Positions 41,124 to 49,510 of a stretch of DNA of 64,000 bases are shown here, in pieces (positions within the stretch are counted from its first letter, which is position 1; every line of letters starts with the position of its first letter). The stretch is from contig NZ_JAIUIE010000010.1 in assembly GCF_020165495.1 (NCBI RefSeq), positions 114,319 through 178,318 of the forward strand, written 5' to 3'. Position numbers and translations under genes: made by a program. Source of the DNA: Mesorhizobium sp. BR1-1-16 (GTDB lineage Bacteria > Pseudomonadota > Alphaproteobacteria > Rhizobiales > Kaistiaceae). Under the pieces are notes generated by a model. That model made no database searches and was not told the DNA's origin. It worked only from the letters and a program-made list of their open reading frames with translations.

Positions 41124-42641
41124 ATGACATCTCTCGTCGAATTCTCCGCCGTATCCAAGAGCTATGGCGGGATTCCGGCCCTGACCGACGTCTCGCTGAC
41201 GATCGAAGCCGGCGCCGTTCACGCCATTCTCGGCGAGAACGGCGCCGGCAAGTCGACCCTCATGAAGCTGCTGGCGGGCGTGATCACGCCCAATGGCGGC
41301 ACCATCAAGGTCGACGGCATCGAGCGGCAGTTCGCGACGCCGCGCGATGCGACGGCGCTCGGCATTGTCTGCATGTTCCAGGAACTGTCGCTGATGCCGC
41401 ACCTGACGGTGCGAGACAATCTCCTGCTCGGCGACGGCGGGCCGATGCTGCGCCTCATTGGCGGCGCCGCCGTCAAGGCCGTGCGCGCCTCACTGGATAG
41501 CGTTGGCGGCAGCCATATCGGCCTCTCTGCGCTTGTTTCCGAACTTCCGCTTGCCGATCGGCAGCTTGTCGAGATCGCCAAAGCCATCCATCGGCGGCCG
41601 CGTCTGTTGATCCTCGACGAGGCCACGGCGGCGCTAACGGCCGAGCGCGTGGAAACAGTGTTCGCCGTGATCCGCAAGCTGCGCGATGAAGGTTGCGCGA
41701 TTCTCTTCATCTCCCATCGGATGTATGAAATCGACGCCGTGGCCGACCGCGTCTCGGTGTTTCGCAATGGCCGCCATGTCGAGACCTTCGCGGCCGGCAC
41801 GCGCAACCGCGACGAGATGATCGGACTGATGGTTGGGCAGCCGCTGACGGAACTCTTTCCCCCGCGAGTCGCGGCGCCGGCCAAGGGCGTCGTACCACTG
41901 CTTTCAGGCCGCGGCCTCAGCTGGGAGCGCGGGCTCGACGGCGTCAACTTCGACGTCCGGCCTGGCGAGATCATCGGCCTTGGCGGTCTGGACGGCCAGG
42001 GCCAGCAATATCTGATGCATGCCGTCTTCGGCGTCCTGAAGGGTGTGCAGGGAACGCTGACGCTCGACGGCAAGCCGCTTGGGGGTGTCACCCCGCGCCG
42101 GGCGAAGGCGCCGGGCGTCGACATCGCCCTCGTTCCGGAGGACCGCAAGACCGAGGGCCTGATCCTCGACATGTCGATCGGCCAAAATCTCAGCCTCGCC
42201 GCGCTCAGCCGCAAGCCCTATGGACTGACAAACGCGGCGGGCCCGGCGGATGCAGCCATCGCGCGCCTCACGGAACGGCTGGAGATCAAGCTGAAAAGCC
42301 TCGATGACCCGGTCAAGACGCTCTCCGGCGGCAATCAGCAGAAGGTCGTGCTCGCCAAATGGCTCGCTCTATCGCCGCGCTGCCTGCTTCTGATGGATCC
42401 GACGCGTGGCATCGATGTGCGCACCAAGGCGCAGATCTACCGCCTTCTCCAGGAACTGGCAGGCGAGGGCCTCGCGATCATCCTTCAGTCGACCGACTAT
42501 GAGGAGCTGATCCATCTCTGCCATCGTATCTACGTCTTCTATCGCGGGCGGGTTGTCCGCGAGATGAGCGGCGACGAGGTCACGCCCGATGCCCTGATCG
42601 CCGCTGCACTCAACGCCCACTCGAACACGGCCTCGACATGA
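41124..42641 (+). CDS. Ribose-type ABC transporter ATPase (tandem domains)
   Basis: RbsA-like ATPase, 505 aa, ATG at 41124. Domain 1 has Walker A GENGAGKST (38-46), signature region LPLADRQLVEIA and Walker B LILDEATAAL. Domain 2 has a degenerate Walker A (GLDGQGQQY), LSGGNQQK signature and Walker B LLLMDPTRGID, with the DE pair changed to MD. Its last four bases overlap the first permease gene as ATGA. Confidence 0.94.
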   Translation: MTSLVEFSAVSKSYGGIPALTDVSLTIEAGAVHAILGENGAGKSTLMKLLAGVITPNGGTIKVDGIERQFATPRDATALGIVCMFQELSLMPHLTVRDNLLLGDGGPMLRLIGGAAVKAVRASLDSVGGSHIGLSALVSELPLADRQLVEIAKAIHRRPRLLILDEATAALTAERVETVFAVIRKLRDEGCAILFISHRMYEIDAVADRVSVFRNGRHVETFAAGTRNRDEMIGLMVGQPLTELFPPRVAAPAKGVVPLLSGRGLSWERGLDGVNFDVRPGEIIGLGGLDGQGQQYLMHAVFGVLKGVQGTLTLDGKPLGGVTPRRAKAPGVDIALVPEDRKTEGLILDMSIGQNLSLAALSRKPYGLTNAAGPADAAIARLTERLEIKLKSLDDPVKTLSGGNQQKVVLAKWLALSPRCLLLMDPTRGIDVRTKAQIYRLLQELAGEGLAIILQSTDYEELIHLCHRIYVFYRGRVVREMSGDEVTPDALIAAALNAHSNTAST

Positions 42642-43618
42642 CAGAAACCGGCTCATCCCGAAGCGGCAGGTTCAAGGTGCCGCGCGTCGTGATTTCGGCG
42701 GTGCTGCTCGCGATCCTGTTCGCGCTCTACATCAGCATCCAGCCGCGCGGCTTCTCGACCTATGTGCTGACCATCTGGTCGAACCAGGGTCTGCTCCTGG
42801 CGCTTGCCGCCATCGCGCAGTTCTTCGTCGTGCTGGTGCGGGGCATCGATCTCTCGGTCGGCCCCATGATCGCGCTGACCAATGTCGTCGCCTCTTATCT
42901 CATCTCAGGTTCGCCGGCCCAGGTGGCGCTTGGAGTCGTGTTGGTCATGGTCGTCGGCATCGGCTGCGGTCTGCTCAACGGCCTCGCCGTCGTCGTCGGC
43001 CGTATTCCGCCGATCGTGGCGACGCTCGCGCTCGGCAGCCTCTATTCCGGCGTTGCTCTGCTGCTGCGCCCAACGCCGGGTGGGGCGATCGATGAGACGC
43101 TCTCCGACGCGTTGACCTATGACGTCTATGGGGTGCCCACGGCGCTGATCGCACTCGCCATCGTCTTGATTCTAGTCGCCATCCCGCTGCGGCGGAGCCG
43201 GTTCGGCATGAGCCTCTACGCCATCGGCTCCTCGCGTGACGCATCGGTGATGACCGGTATTCGCGTCCCGCAGATGACACTCGCGGCCTATTCGCTGGGC
43301 GGCTTCTTCGCGGCGCTCGCGGGCCTCTATGTCAGCATGCTGACGCTGACGGGCGATCCGAATATCGGCCCTTCCTACACGCTGAATTCGATCGCCGCCG
43401 TCGTCATCGGTGGCGTTGCATTGTCAGGCGGGGTCGGCTCGCCGCTCGGCGCTGCGCTCGGCGCCTTCATCCTCAAGACGATTTCGGCCCTTATGTTTTT
43501 CTCCAACCTTCCGCCGCTGGCCCAGCCCTTCTTCGAGGGCGCCATCCTCGCGATCGCCATCGTCCTTGGCTCGCTGGGCATGCTTCGCGTGCGGTCCCGC
43601 CTGGAGCGGTTCCTCTGA
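42638..43618 (+). CDS. Ribose-type ABC transporter permease 1
   Basis: RbsC-like permease, 326 aa, with signature VLVRGIDLSVGPMIAL and C-terminal motif GGVALSGGVGSPLGA. Coupled to the ATPase stop (ATGA) and to the second permease (TGATG). This operon encodes two permeases, so the importer is probably a heterodimer, unlike the single-permease systems at 14045 and 34930. Confidence 0.93.
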   Translation: MTETGSSRSGRFKVPRVVISAVLLAILFALYISIQPRGFSTYVLTIWSNQGLLLALAAIAQFFVVLVRGIDLSVGPMIALTNVVASYLISGSPAQVALGVVLVMVVGIGCGLLNGLAVVVGRIPPIVATLALGSLYSGVALLLRPTPGGAIDETLSDALTYDVYGVPTALIALAIVLILVAIPLRRSRFGMSLYAIGSSRDASVMTGIRVPQMTLAAYSLGGFFAALAGLYVSMLTLTGDPNIGPSYTLNSIAAVVIGGVALSGGVGSPLGAALGAFILKTISALMFFSNLPPLAQPFFEGAILAIAIVLGSLGMLRVRSRLERFL

Positions 43619-44598
43619 TGTCGGCACCGTCATCGTCAACAGCCGACTCGGGCCGCAAGGCCTCTTGGGGCGTCGATCGCTCGGTGGTCATCCTTCTGAT
43701 CGCGAGCATTGTGGTGCTGGCCGGCGCCGCGCTCGAATCCCCAGGCGTGCTCTCGGTCAATTATCTGCTGCAGCAGCTCCAGATCGCGTCAATCGTCGGC
43801 ATTCTCGCAACGGGTGCGATGCTCGTCATCCTGCTCGGCCAGATCGACCTCTCGGTGCCGCTAACCATCACCGGAACGGCAATCCTCGCCACCTCGCTCG
43901 CAGGCTCGGGTAACCCGACGCTCGCCTTTATCGCGATCCCCGCCGGGCTCGCCGGCGGGCTCCTCATCGGGGCGGTCAACGGCCTCGGCGTTGCGATCTT
44001 CCGCATCCCGGCCATGGTGTGGACCCTCGCAGTCAATGCGATGCTGCTCGGGATCACGGTGTTCTACACCAGCGGTGCCAAGCCGGCCGGCGCGCCGCCG
44101 CCGCTGATGGTCTTCCTCGCCCGCGAGCGGACCCTCGGCATCCCGAATGCCTTCCTGCTCTGGCTCGTCGTCGGCGCCTTGGTGCTGTTCATGCTGCGGC
44201 GCACCGTCTTCGGCAATTATATCTATGCGCTCGGTCAGTCGCCGCGGGCTCTGTTCCTCGCCGGCGCGCCGGTCGAGCGGATCATCGTCGGCGTCTTCGC
44301 GCTGGCCGGCCTTCTTTCAAGCCTCGGTGGGCTGTTGCTTGTCGGCTATGCCAACCAGGCTTATCAGGGCATGGGCGACAGCTATCTGATGCCGGTGATC
44401 GCCGCAGTCGTCCTCGGCGGCACATCGATCTTTGGCGGCAGCGGCAATTATTCTGGAACCTTCATGGGTGCCATCTTCATCACGCTGCTCGCCTCGGTCC
44501 TTTCGCTGATGCAGGTCCCCGATGCGTTGCGGCAGATGGTGTTCGGCGCCATCATTCTTGCGATGCTATTGATCGACCGCGCCCGTCGCGCCCCCTAA
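43618..44598 (+). CDS. Ribose-type ABC transporter permease 2
   Basis: Second RbsC-like permease, 326 aa, same length as its partner and starting within the partner's stop codon. Signatures are ILLGQIDLSVPLTITG (Pro in place of Gly after the DLSV pattern) and GGTSIFGGSGNYSGT. About ten membrane segments. Followed after 16 bases by the DeoR gene. Confidence 0.93.
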   Translation: MSAPSSSTADSGRKASWGVDRSVVILLIASIVVLAGAALESPGVLSVNYLLQQLQIASIVGILATGAMLVILLGQIDLSVPLTITGTAILATSLAGSGNPTLAFIAIPAGLAGGLLIGAVNGLGVAIFRIPAMVWTLAVNAMLLGITVFYTSGAKPAGAPPPLMVFLARERTLGIPNAFLLWLVVGALVLFMLRRTVFGNYIYALGQSPRALFLAGAPVERIIVGVFALAGLLSSLGGLLLVGYANQAYQGMGDSYLMPVIAAVVLGGTSIFGGSGNYSGTFMGAIFITLLASVLSLMQVPDALRQMVFGAIILAMLLIDRARRAP

Positions 44599-44614
44599 AC
44601 GCCGTCCGGAATCA

Positions 44615-45436
44615 ATGAGCCAACCCCGACGCCCCGAACTCATCCCCGCCCAGCGCCGCGCGACGATGCTGGAGCTTATCCGCAAGCGCGGCGCCGCCTC
44701 CATCCAGGACCTGGCCGAGGCGATCGGCATCTCGATGTCGACGGTCCGCCGCGATCTGGAGCATCTCGAGGAGCGCGGCTATCTGGAGCGTTCGCATGGC
44801 GGGGCCGTGATCCAGAAGCAGTTGCAATCGACCTTTGAGCCGGAGGCGGCAATCACCGCGGAATTCGACCGCTTCGAGAAGGAAGCGATCGGCTCCGCCG
44901 CTGCGGCCACGCTGAAATCGGGCGCCAGCGTGCTCTTCGACAGCAGTTCGACCGTTCTGGCGGCCGCGCGCGCCTGTGTCGAACGGGCCCTTTCGCTGAC
45001 TGCCGTCACCAATGATCTCGGCATCGGTCAAGTGCTGGTGGGGGCCAACAATATGCGGGTCGTCGTGCTCGGTGGCACGGTTCGGGCGGGCTCGCTGACC
45101 ATGGTCGGTGAGCCGGGCGAAGGGCTGCTCCGCGAACTTTCAGCCGATGTCGCCCTGATCGGGACGCATGCCATAACGGGGCTTGGGCTCAGCGAAACCT
45201 CGCTCGAGGCCGCTGCCATGAAGCGCGCCATGATTGCGGCGGCGCGGCGCGTCGTCCTGCTCGCCGATGCATCGAAGTTCCGCGCGGCCGCGTTCTGCAG
45301 GATCTGCGAACTCACCGATATCCACGAGCTCTTTACCGACGACCGAGCCGACCCCTCCGAGATCGAGCGGGTCCGCAATGTCGGCGTCTCGGTGACCGTC
45401 GTCCCGTCGCGAGCCACGACGACCGCCGCCGCATGA
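44615..45436 (+). CDS. DeoR-family transcription regulator
   Basis: Regulator of 273 aa. The N-terminal helix-turn-helix reads RRATMLELIRKRGAASIQDL, then GISMSTVRRDLEHLEERGYL, followed by the conserved RSHGGAV. The DeoRC effector domain, related to ribose-5-phosphate isomerase, shows FDSSSTVLAAARA, VVVLGGTVRAGSLTMVG and LLADASKF. Members usually sense a phosphorylated sugar; the product of the overlapping kinase gene is the natural candidate. Probable targets are the repeats at 39799 and 39903. Confidence 0.94.
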   Translation: MSQPRRPELIPAQRRATMLELIRKRGAASIQDLAEAIGISMSTVRRDLEHLEERGYLERSHGGAVIQKQLQSTFEPEAAITAEFDRFEKEAIGSAAAATLKSGASVLFDSSSTVLAAARACVERALSLTAVTNDLGIGQVLVGANNMRVVVLGGTVRAGSLTMVGEPGEGLLRELSADVALIGTHAITGLGLSETSLEAAAMKRAMIAAARRVVLLADASKFRAAAFCRICELTDIHELFTDDRADPSEIERVRNVGVSVTVVPSRATTTAAA

Positions 45437-46521
45437 CGCTTTTTCGCCTCGTCGCCGACGATTTGACCGGAGCGCTCGACACGAGCGCGCAGTTTGCGGC
45501 CTTGATCGGTCCGGTTCCTGTTGTCGTCGATCCGAAGGCGGATCGTCCGACCGGATCCTTCGCAATCAATATGTCATGCCGCGACGGGCAGGCGGCGGCG
45601 GCAATCGCGGCAACGCGGGACACCACGGCGGTGCTTGCCGGGGGCGACATCGCCTTCAAGAAGATCGACAGCCTCTTGCGTGGTCACTGGGCCGCCGAGC
45701 TCGCGGAGGTCGCCCGGTCGGGACTGTTTCGGCGAATCATCCTCGCGCCGGCCTTTCCTGCGCAGCGGCGCATGACGATTGGCGGCCGCCAGATATTGGC
45801 CGATGCCACCGGCGCGATTACGTTGGTCGCAGAACCGGCGGCGGCTCTCGCCCGCTACGGCATCACCGTCGGGAACGAAGCTGCCGCGCTCGGTGATTGC
45901 GGCACGGAGGTCCTGCTGCTCGACGCAGCGACGGATGCCGACCTCGAGGCCATCGTCGCTCGCCACGGTGGCAGAGCCGGCACGCTCTGGTGTGGCGCCG
46001 CCGGGCTCGCCCGCGCACTCGCCGGCCGGCCGGCTCCGATTATTGCCCCGCCATCGGGCTCTCATCTCGTGCTGGTCGGCTCGCATCATCACGTCACGCT
46101 TCGCCAGATCGCGGCGTTTTCCGCACGCAGCCTGGAGCCAATCGCCCGCTACGGAGCGGATGCGGCGGCGAGCGCCCGGGCGATAACGGCACTGATGTCC
46201 GCGCGGGGCCGCTGTGTCGCCATTCCCGACCTGCCTGACGCGCTGGATGGCGGCGAGGCGGCGCGGCTCATAGCGCGCTGGATCGGCGCACTCGCTGATG
46301 AGATGGCGCCGCCCGATGTGCTGACCGTCGTCGGCGGGGAGACATTTGCTGCGCTCTGCACCGCGCTCGGCGCCGTGCGTCTTCTCGTGGAGGGGGAGAG
46401 CGAACCCGGCATCCCTGCCTCGCGGATGGATGTCGGCCGGTGGCGTGGGGTGTCCTGCTTCTCGAAGTCCGGAGCGTTCGGCGGCGAGGACTGGCTGGTA
46501 CGGCAACTCGCCGTCGCGTGA
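45433..46521 (+). CDS. Four-carbon acid sugar kinase family protein (DUF1537)
   Basis: ATP-dependent acid-sugar kinase, 362 aa, shorter than the roughly 400-430 aa usual for the family. The N-terminal substrate domain starts FRLVADDLTGALDTSAQF and includes AFKKIDSLLRGHWAAEL; the C-terminal nucleotide domain has VVGGETFAALC and ends CFSKSGAFGGEDWLV. Family members (OtnK, DtnK, DenK types) phosphorylate erythronate or threonate at O4. ATGA overlap couples it to the DeoR gene. With the PdxA2-like enzyme across the divergent promoter it would complete a route to dihydroxyacetone phosphate. Confidence 0.92.
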   Translation: MTLFRLVADDLTGALDTSAQFAALIGPVPVVVDPKADRPTGSFAINMSCRDGQAAAAIAATRDTTAVLAGGDIAFKKIDSLLRGHWAAELAEVARSGLFRRIILAPAFPAQRRMTIGGRQILADATGAITLVAEPAAALARYGITVGNEAAALGDCGTEVLLLDAATDADLEAIVARHGGRAGTLWCGAAGLARALAGRPAPIIAPPSGSHLVLVGSHHHVTLRQIAAFSARSLEPIARYGADAAASARAITALMSARGRCVAIPDLPDALDGGEAARLIARWIGALADEMAPPDVLTVVGGETFAALCTALGAVRLLVEGESEPGIPASRMDVGRWRGVSCFSKSGAFGGEDWLVRQLAVA

Positions 46522-46751
46522 GCGCGGCAAGGCTGGTCGATCCAACTGTGTCGGCAGCCTGCAGGCATCGTCGGCCCGATTTCGAGTGGATCCGGCTGGC
46601 GCAGCGCATTCCGGCAAGAATCTCACTGGACCAGATTCTCCCCTAAGCTGCGGGATCCGCTTGAACGCAATAAGTGCAATAAATCCTCTTGCCCGTTGCC
46701 GACGAGGCGATTCTCCGCAATCGTTGCATTCACCAGCCAGGAGCCTGCGCT

Positions 46752-47297
46752 ATGAGCATCCTCGTCAGCTTCGCGCCCTTTATCGTCTTTGCCGTCCTGG
46801 TCCATTTTGGGCTGACGGTCGCCGGCCTTTGGACGGCGGCAGCCGTATCGGCGGCGATGATCGTTCGGGACAGTCTATTGAAGCGTAAGTCGCCGAAAAT
46901 CCTCGAAGTGGGAACGGTCGTGCTGTTTGGCGGCCTGGCGATCTTTACGACGGTGACCGCCCATGAATGGACGATCCCCTTGGTGCGGCTGGTCGTCGAC
47001 TGCGGCCTCTTCGTTATTGTGGCGATCTCCATCGCGATCGGGCAGCCATTCACCATACAATATGCGAAAGAAACGGTACCGCGAGCGCTCTGGAGCAATC
47101 CCGAGTTTCTCCGCGTCAACTACAAGATATCAGGCGTGTGGGCTTTGGCCTTCGCCGTCTGCGCGATCGCTGACTTGATCATGGGCTTTGTGACGGCCGT
47201 CCCGCATTGGGTCGGCGTGGCCGTGACTGTCGCGGCGCTCGTCAGCGCTTTCAAATACACCGAGAGCCATTCGAAGGGCCGCTCCGAGCCGGCTTGA
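46752..47297 (+). CDS. Hypothetical membrane protein
   Basis: Not recognised as a named family. 181 aa, starting at ATG 46752, about five hydrophobic segments separated by short charged loops (RDSLLKRKSPK and QYAKETVPRALWSN). The C-terminus is polar (KYTESHSKGRSEPA). It is shorter and less GC-biased than its neighbours and not coupled to any of them. The 230-base gap before it shows no gene; it contains a degenerate ACGCAATAAGTGCAATAAATCC stretch. Confidence 0.7.
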   Translation: MSILVSFAPFIVFAVLVHFGLTVAGLWTAAAVSAAMIVRDSLLKRKSPKILEVGTVVLFGGLAIFTTVTAHEWTIPLVRLVVDCGLFVIVAISIAIGQPFTIQYAKETVPRALWSNPEFLRVNYKISGVWALAFAVCAIADLIMGFVTAVPHWVGVAVTVAALVSAFKYTESHSKGRSEPA

Positions 47298-47416
47298 GAT
47301 CGCCAATTCGGTCCTCGGAAAAGCCAACCGCGCAAGGAGAAGGGCGACGTGGTGCGTCACCCGCCGCCGCCGCGTCTGTTTCGACGATGCTCTCGATGCC
47401 GCTCTCTCAAGATGCC

Positions 47417-47623
47417 TTACGGCCTGTGTGCGGCCCGAACCAACGCTGCCAGCGACAGCAGCACGGCCGACGCGGCGATTCCGGCCGTGACGACTCCGGC
47501 TGGCGTCCAGCGCGCGGTGCCCTGCAGCGTGATGTTCTTCCCAAACTTGCAGTCCCAGGCCGCGCGCATTTCTTCCGGGTGATAAGGGTAGTCCGGTTGT
47601 GAGCGATTTGAATTTTCGGTCAT
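47417..47623 (-). CDS. Small predicted membrane protein
   Basis: 68 aa, ATG at 47623 with GAAGGG upstream. A polar, aromatic N-terminal half (PDYPYHPEEMRAAWDCKF) is followed by one hydrophobic helix (AGVVTAGIAASAVLLSLAAL) and a short basic tail. No family recognised. The organised domain layout and ribosome site favour a real gene. Confidence 0.5.
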   Translation of the reverse strand: MTENSNRSQPDYPYHPEEMRAAWDCKFGKNITLQGTARWTPAGVVTAGIAASAVLLSLAALVRAAHRP

Positions 47624-47686
47624 ATGATGCCCTTCAGTGTTGGACCCGATCGTTGAGCACGAGTGCGCGCTATGCCGCCCCGATCA

Positions 47687-47962
47687 TCAGTGATGATAAG
47701 GAGGCCGATACTGCGGACGTAGTGGAACAATGGGAAACTGACTGGCGTCCTCGAGGCTGTCGAGCCAGGCTTCATCCTGGTGGCGTAGCCGTTGGCGATC
47801 GACCGCTGCAGCCTTCCGAAGGCAATCGTAATAGCGATCGGATTTGTACTTTGCCTGCTGACGGCAGTTTTTCTCGACCGATTGTTGATAGTTCTGCCAG
47901 GTATTGCATCCCGGCAAGAGCGCCAAGGCAAGCGCTCCAAGGATCCATCGGCGCCACAACAT
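47687..47962 (-). CDS. Small predicted lipoprotein
   Basis: 91 aa. The ATG follows GGAGGTCCCC. A clear lipoprotein signal (RRWILGALALALLPGC) puts the lipidated Cys at residue 19. The mature part is short and polar with several Tyr and a Cys (NCRQQAKYKSDRYYDC), ending YRPPYHH. Lipid anchoring in the inner or outer membrane is expected; function unknown. Confidence 0.65.
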   Translation of the reverse strand: MLWRRWILGALALALLPGCNTWQNYQQSVEKNCRQQAKYKSDRYYDCLRKAAAVDRQRLRHQDEAWLDSLEDASQFPIVPLRPQYRPPYHH

Positions 47963-48355
47963 GGGGACCTCCGAGCTGGCCGGTACGCGTTGGGTGACAC
48001 GGCCATATCTGCCTCAACTCCGCCCGGTCTCCCGCCGTTCCCCCTCGACAAGAATATCGCCGGGCCGGCCGCACAGCTAGGGTTGAGACCTGATCCTGTC
48101 CGTGTCGTGGAAGACGTCGGGCGCCCCGATATCAGACGAATCGGTAGGCACCCGATCGGGAGCCCAAGCTCGACCTGACGCATCGTCTTGCGAAACGATC
48201 GCGCTTGGCGTGTGCCTGCTCAAGCGGCAACCTGCCTCCCGGAATGTCAATAATCCTCTGTTTCGAGGCCGGTCATTCCACATGGTGAAATTCCCGACCA
48301 AATGTGAAGATGTCATCCCGCAGCTCGTCTAGCCCTTGAGTAAAGGGAGAGCCTG
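47963..48355. other. Intergenic region, no supported gene
   Basis: No reading frame here has both a start signal and protein-like composition. Near the right end an imperfect inverted repeat (CACAT-GGT at 48279-48286, ACC-AA-ATGTG at 48297-48306) lies about 50 bases before the next gene and could be an operator. Confidence 0.5.
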
Positions 48356-49465
48356 ATGAGCGACACAATCAAGTCTGCGGAGGCATTCCAGCTCGCCTGG
48401 AAGCCCGGCAGTTCGCGACTGGCCAACAGCGGTTGGGTGCGGGTCGAAACCGAGGGTGGCACGATCGGCTACGGCGAGGTTTCGCCGATGCTGGGCGGCG
48501 AGCACTCGATCGACATTATCAATCGCTATATCGCGCCGATGATCGTCGGCGCCGATCCGCTCGATCATGCCGTTCTTTACGATCGGGCGCTTCACAGGCT
48601 GGTCAAGCTCGGCCCGGAAGGCGCGGTAACCGGCGCTTTGGCGGGCGTCGACATCGCGCTTTGGGATATCAAGGGCAAGCTGCTCGGCGAGCCGATCTAC
48701 AAGCTGCTCGGCGGAGCGTGGCGCACCGAGCTGCCCTTCTATTCCTCGATCGGCGGCAACCAGGACACGACCGTCGAGGAAACGCTGGCTCGCGTCGAAC
48801 GGCGTTGGCGCAATGAACAGCCATCCGCGATCAAGATCAGGCTCGATGGCGACCGGACGCGGCAGGACCACGATCTTCCCGGCGACATCGCGAAGGTGAA
48901 GGCCGTCCGCGCGCTGGTCGGTCCCGACCTGCCGCTCGCCTTCGATGCCAATAATCAATATTCGATCAGCGGTGCCATGCGGGTTGGCCGTGTGCTCGAA
49001 GATCTCGGCTATGCCTGGTTCGAGGAGCCCGTGCAGCATTATCATGTGCATGCCATGGGCGAGGTGGCGCAAAGGCTGAGCATCACCGTCTCGGCGGGCG
49101 AGCAGACCTATACGACCCAGGCGCTCGTCGACCTGATCCGGTCCGGCGTCCGCATGGTGCAGCCCGATATCGTCAAGATGGGCGGCATTACCGGGCTCAT
49201 GCAATGCGCCGCCATCTGCTTCGCACATGGCGTGGAGTTCGTGCCGCACCAGACCCAGCCCGGCATCGGCCACATGGCCAATCTCCATGTGCTCTCGACG
49301 GTGATGCACATGACCAAGCCGGCCGAATATGCCGACGACACCGGGCGCACCGACATCGCGTTCACGCATCCTATCGGGCCGGAAAACGGACGGTTCCGGC
49401 TGACCAGCCGTCCGGGGCTCGGCCTCGACATCAACGAGGATGAGATCGCCAGACGTCGCGTCTGA
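48356..49465 (+). CDS. Mandelate racemase/muconate lactonizing family enzyme
   Basis: Enolase-superfamily enzyme, 369 aa, ATG after AAAGGGAGAGCCTG. The lysine pair region is SAIKIRLDG; metal ligands follow as Asp in LAFDANNQY, Glu in WFEEPVQHY and Glu in VSAGEQTYT; a histidine base is in VPHQTQPGIGH. This pattern fits the mandelate-racemase or dipeptide-epimerase-like groups, with KxK-type acid/base chemistry. It stands directly before a family 5 importer and may act on that importer's cargo. Third member of the superfamily in the window, and clearly different from the other two. Confidence 0.88.
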   Translation: MSDTIKSAEAFQLAWKPGSSRLANSGWVRVETEGGTIGYGEVSPMLGGEHSIDIINRYIAPMIVGADPLDHAVLYDRALHRLVKLGPEGAVTGALAGVDIALWDIKGKLLGEPIYKLLGGAWRTELPFYSSIGGNQDTTVEETLARVERRWRNEQPSAIKIRLDGDRTRQDHDLPGDIAKVKAVRALVGPDLPLAFDANNQYSISGAMRVGRVLEDLGYAWFEEPVQHYHVHAMGEVAQRLSITVSAGEQTYTTQALVDLIRSGVRMVQPDIVKMGGITGLMQCAAICFAHGVEFVPHQTQPGIGHMANLHVLSTVMHMTKPAEYADDTGRTDIAFTHPIGPENGRFRLTSRPGLGLDINEDEIARRRV

Positions 49466-49510
49466 GGAGCGTTTGCCGAGGCATGACGTGATCCCGGGAG
49501 GAGGGGACAA

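Noticed and set aside
46670..46700. GCAATAAGTGCAATAAATCC as a regulatory direct repeat
   Set aside because: The repeat unit is short and imperfect, and no related copy was seen elsewhere.
47620..48183. A 187-codon minus-strand frame covering the small lipoprotein gene
   Set aside because: No ribosome site and no protein-like pattern; the lipoprotein in another frame has a signal sequence and GGAGG.
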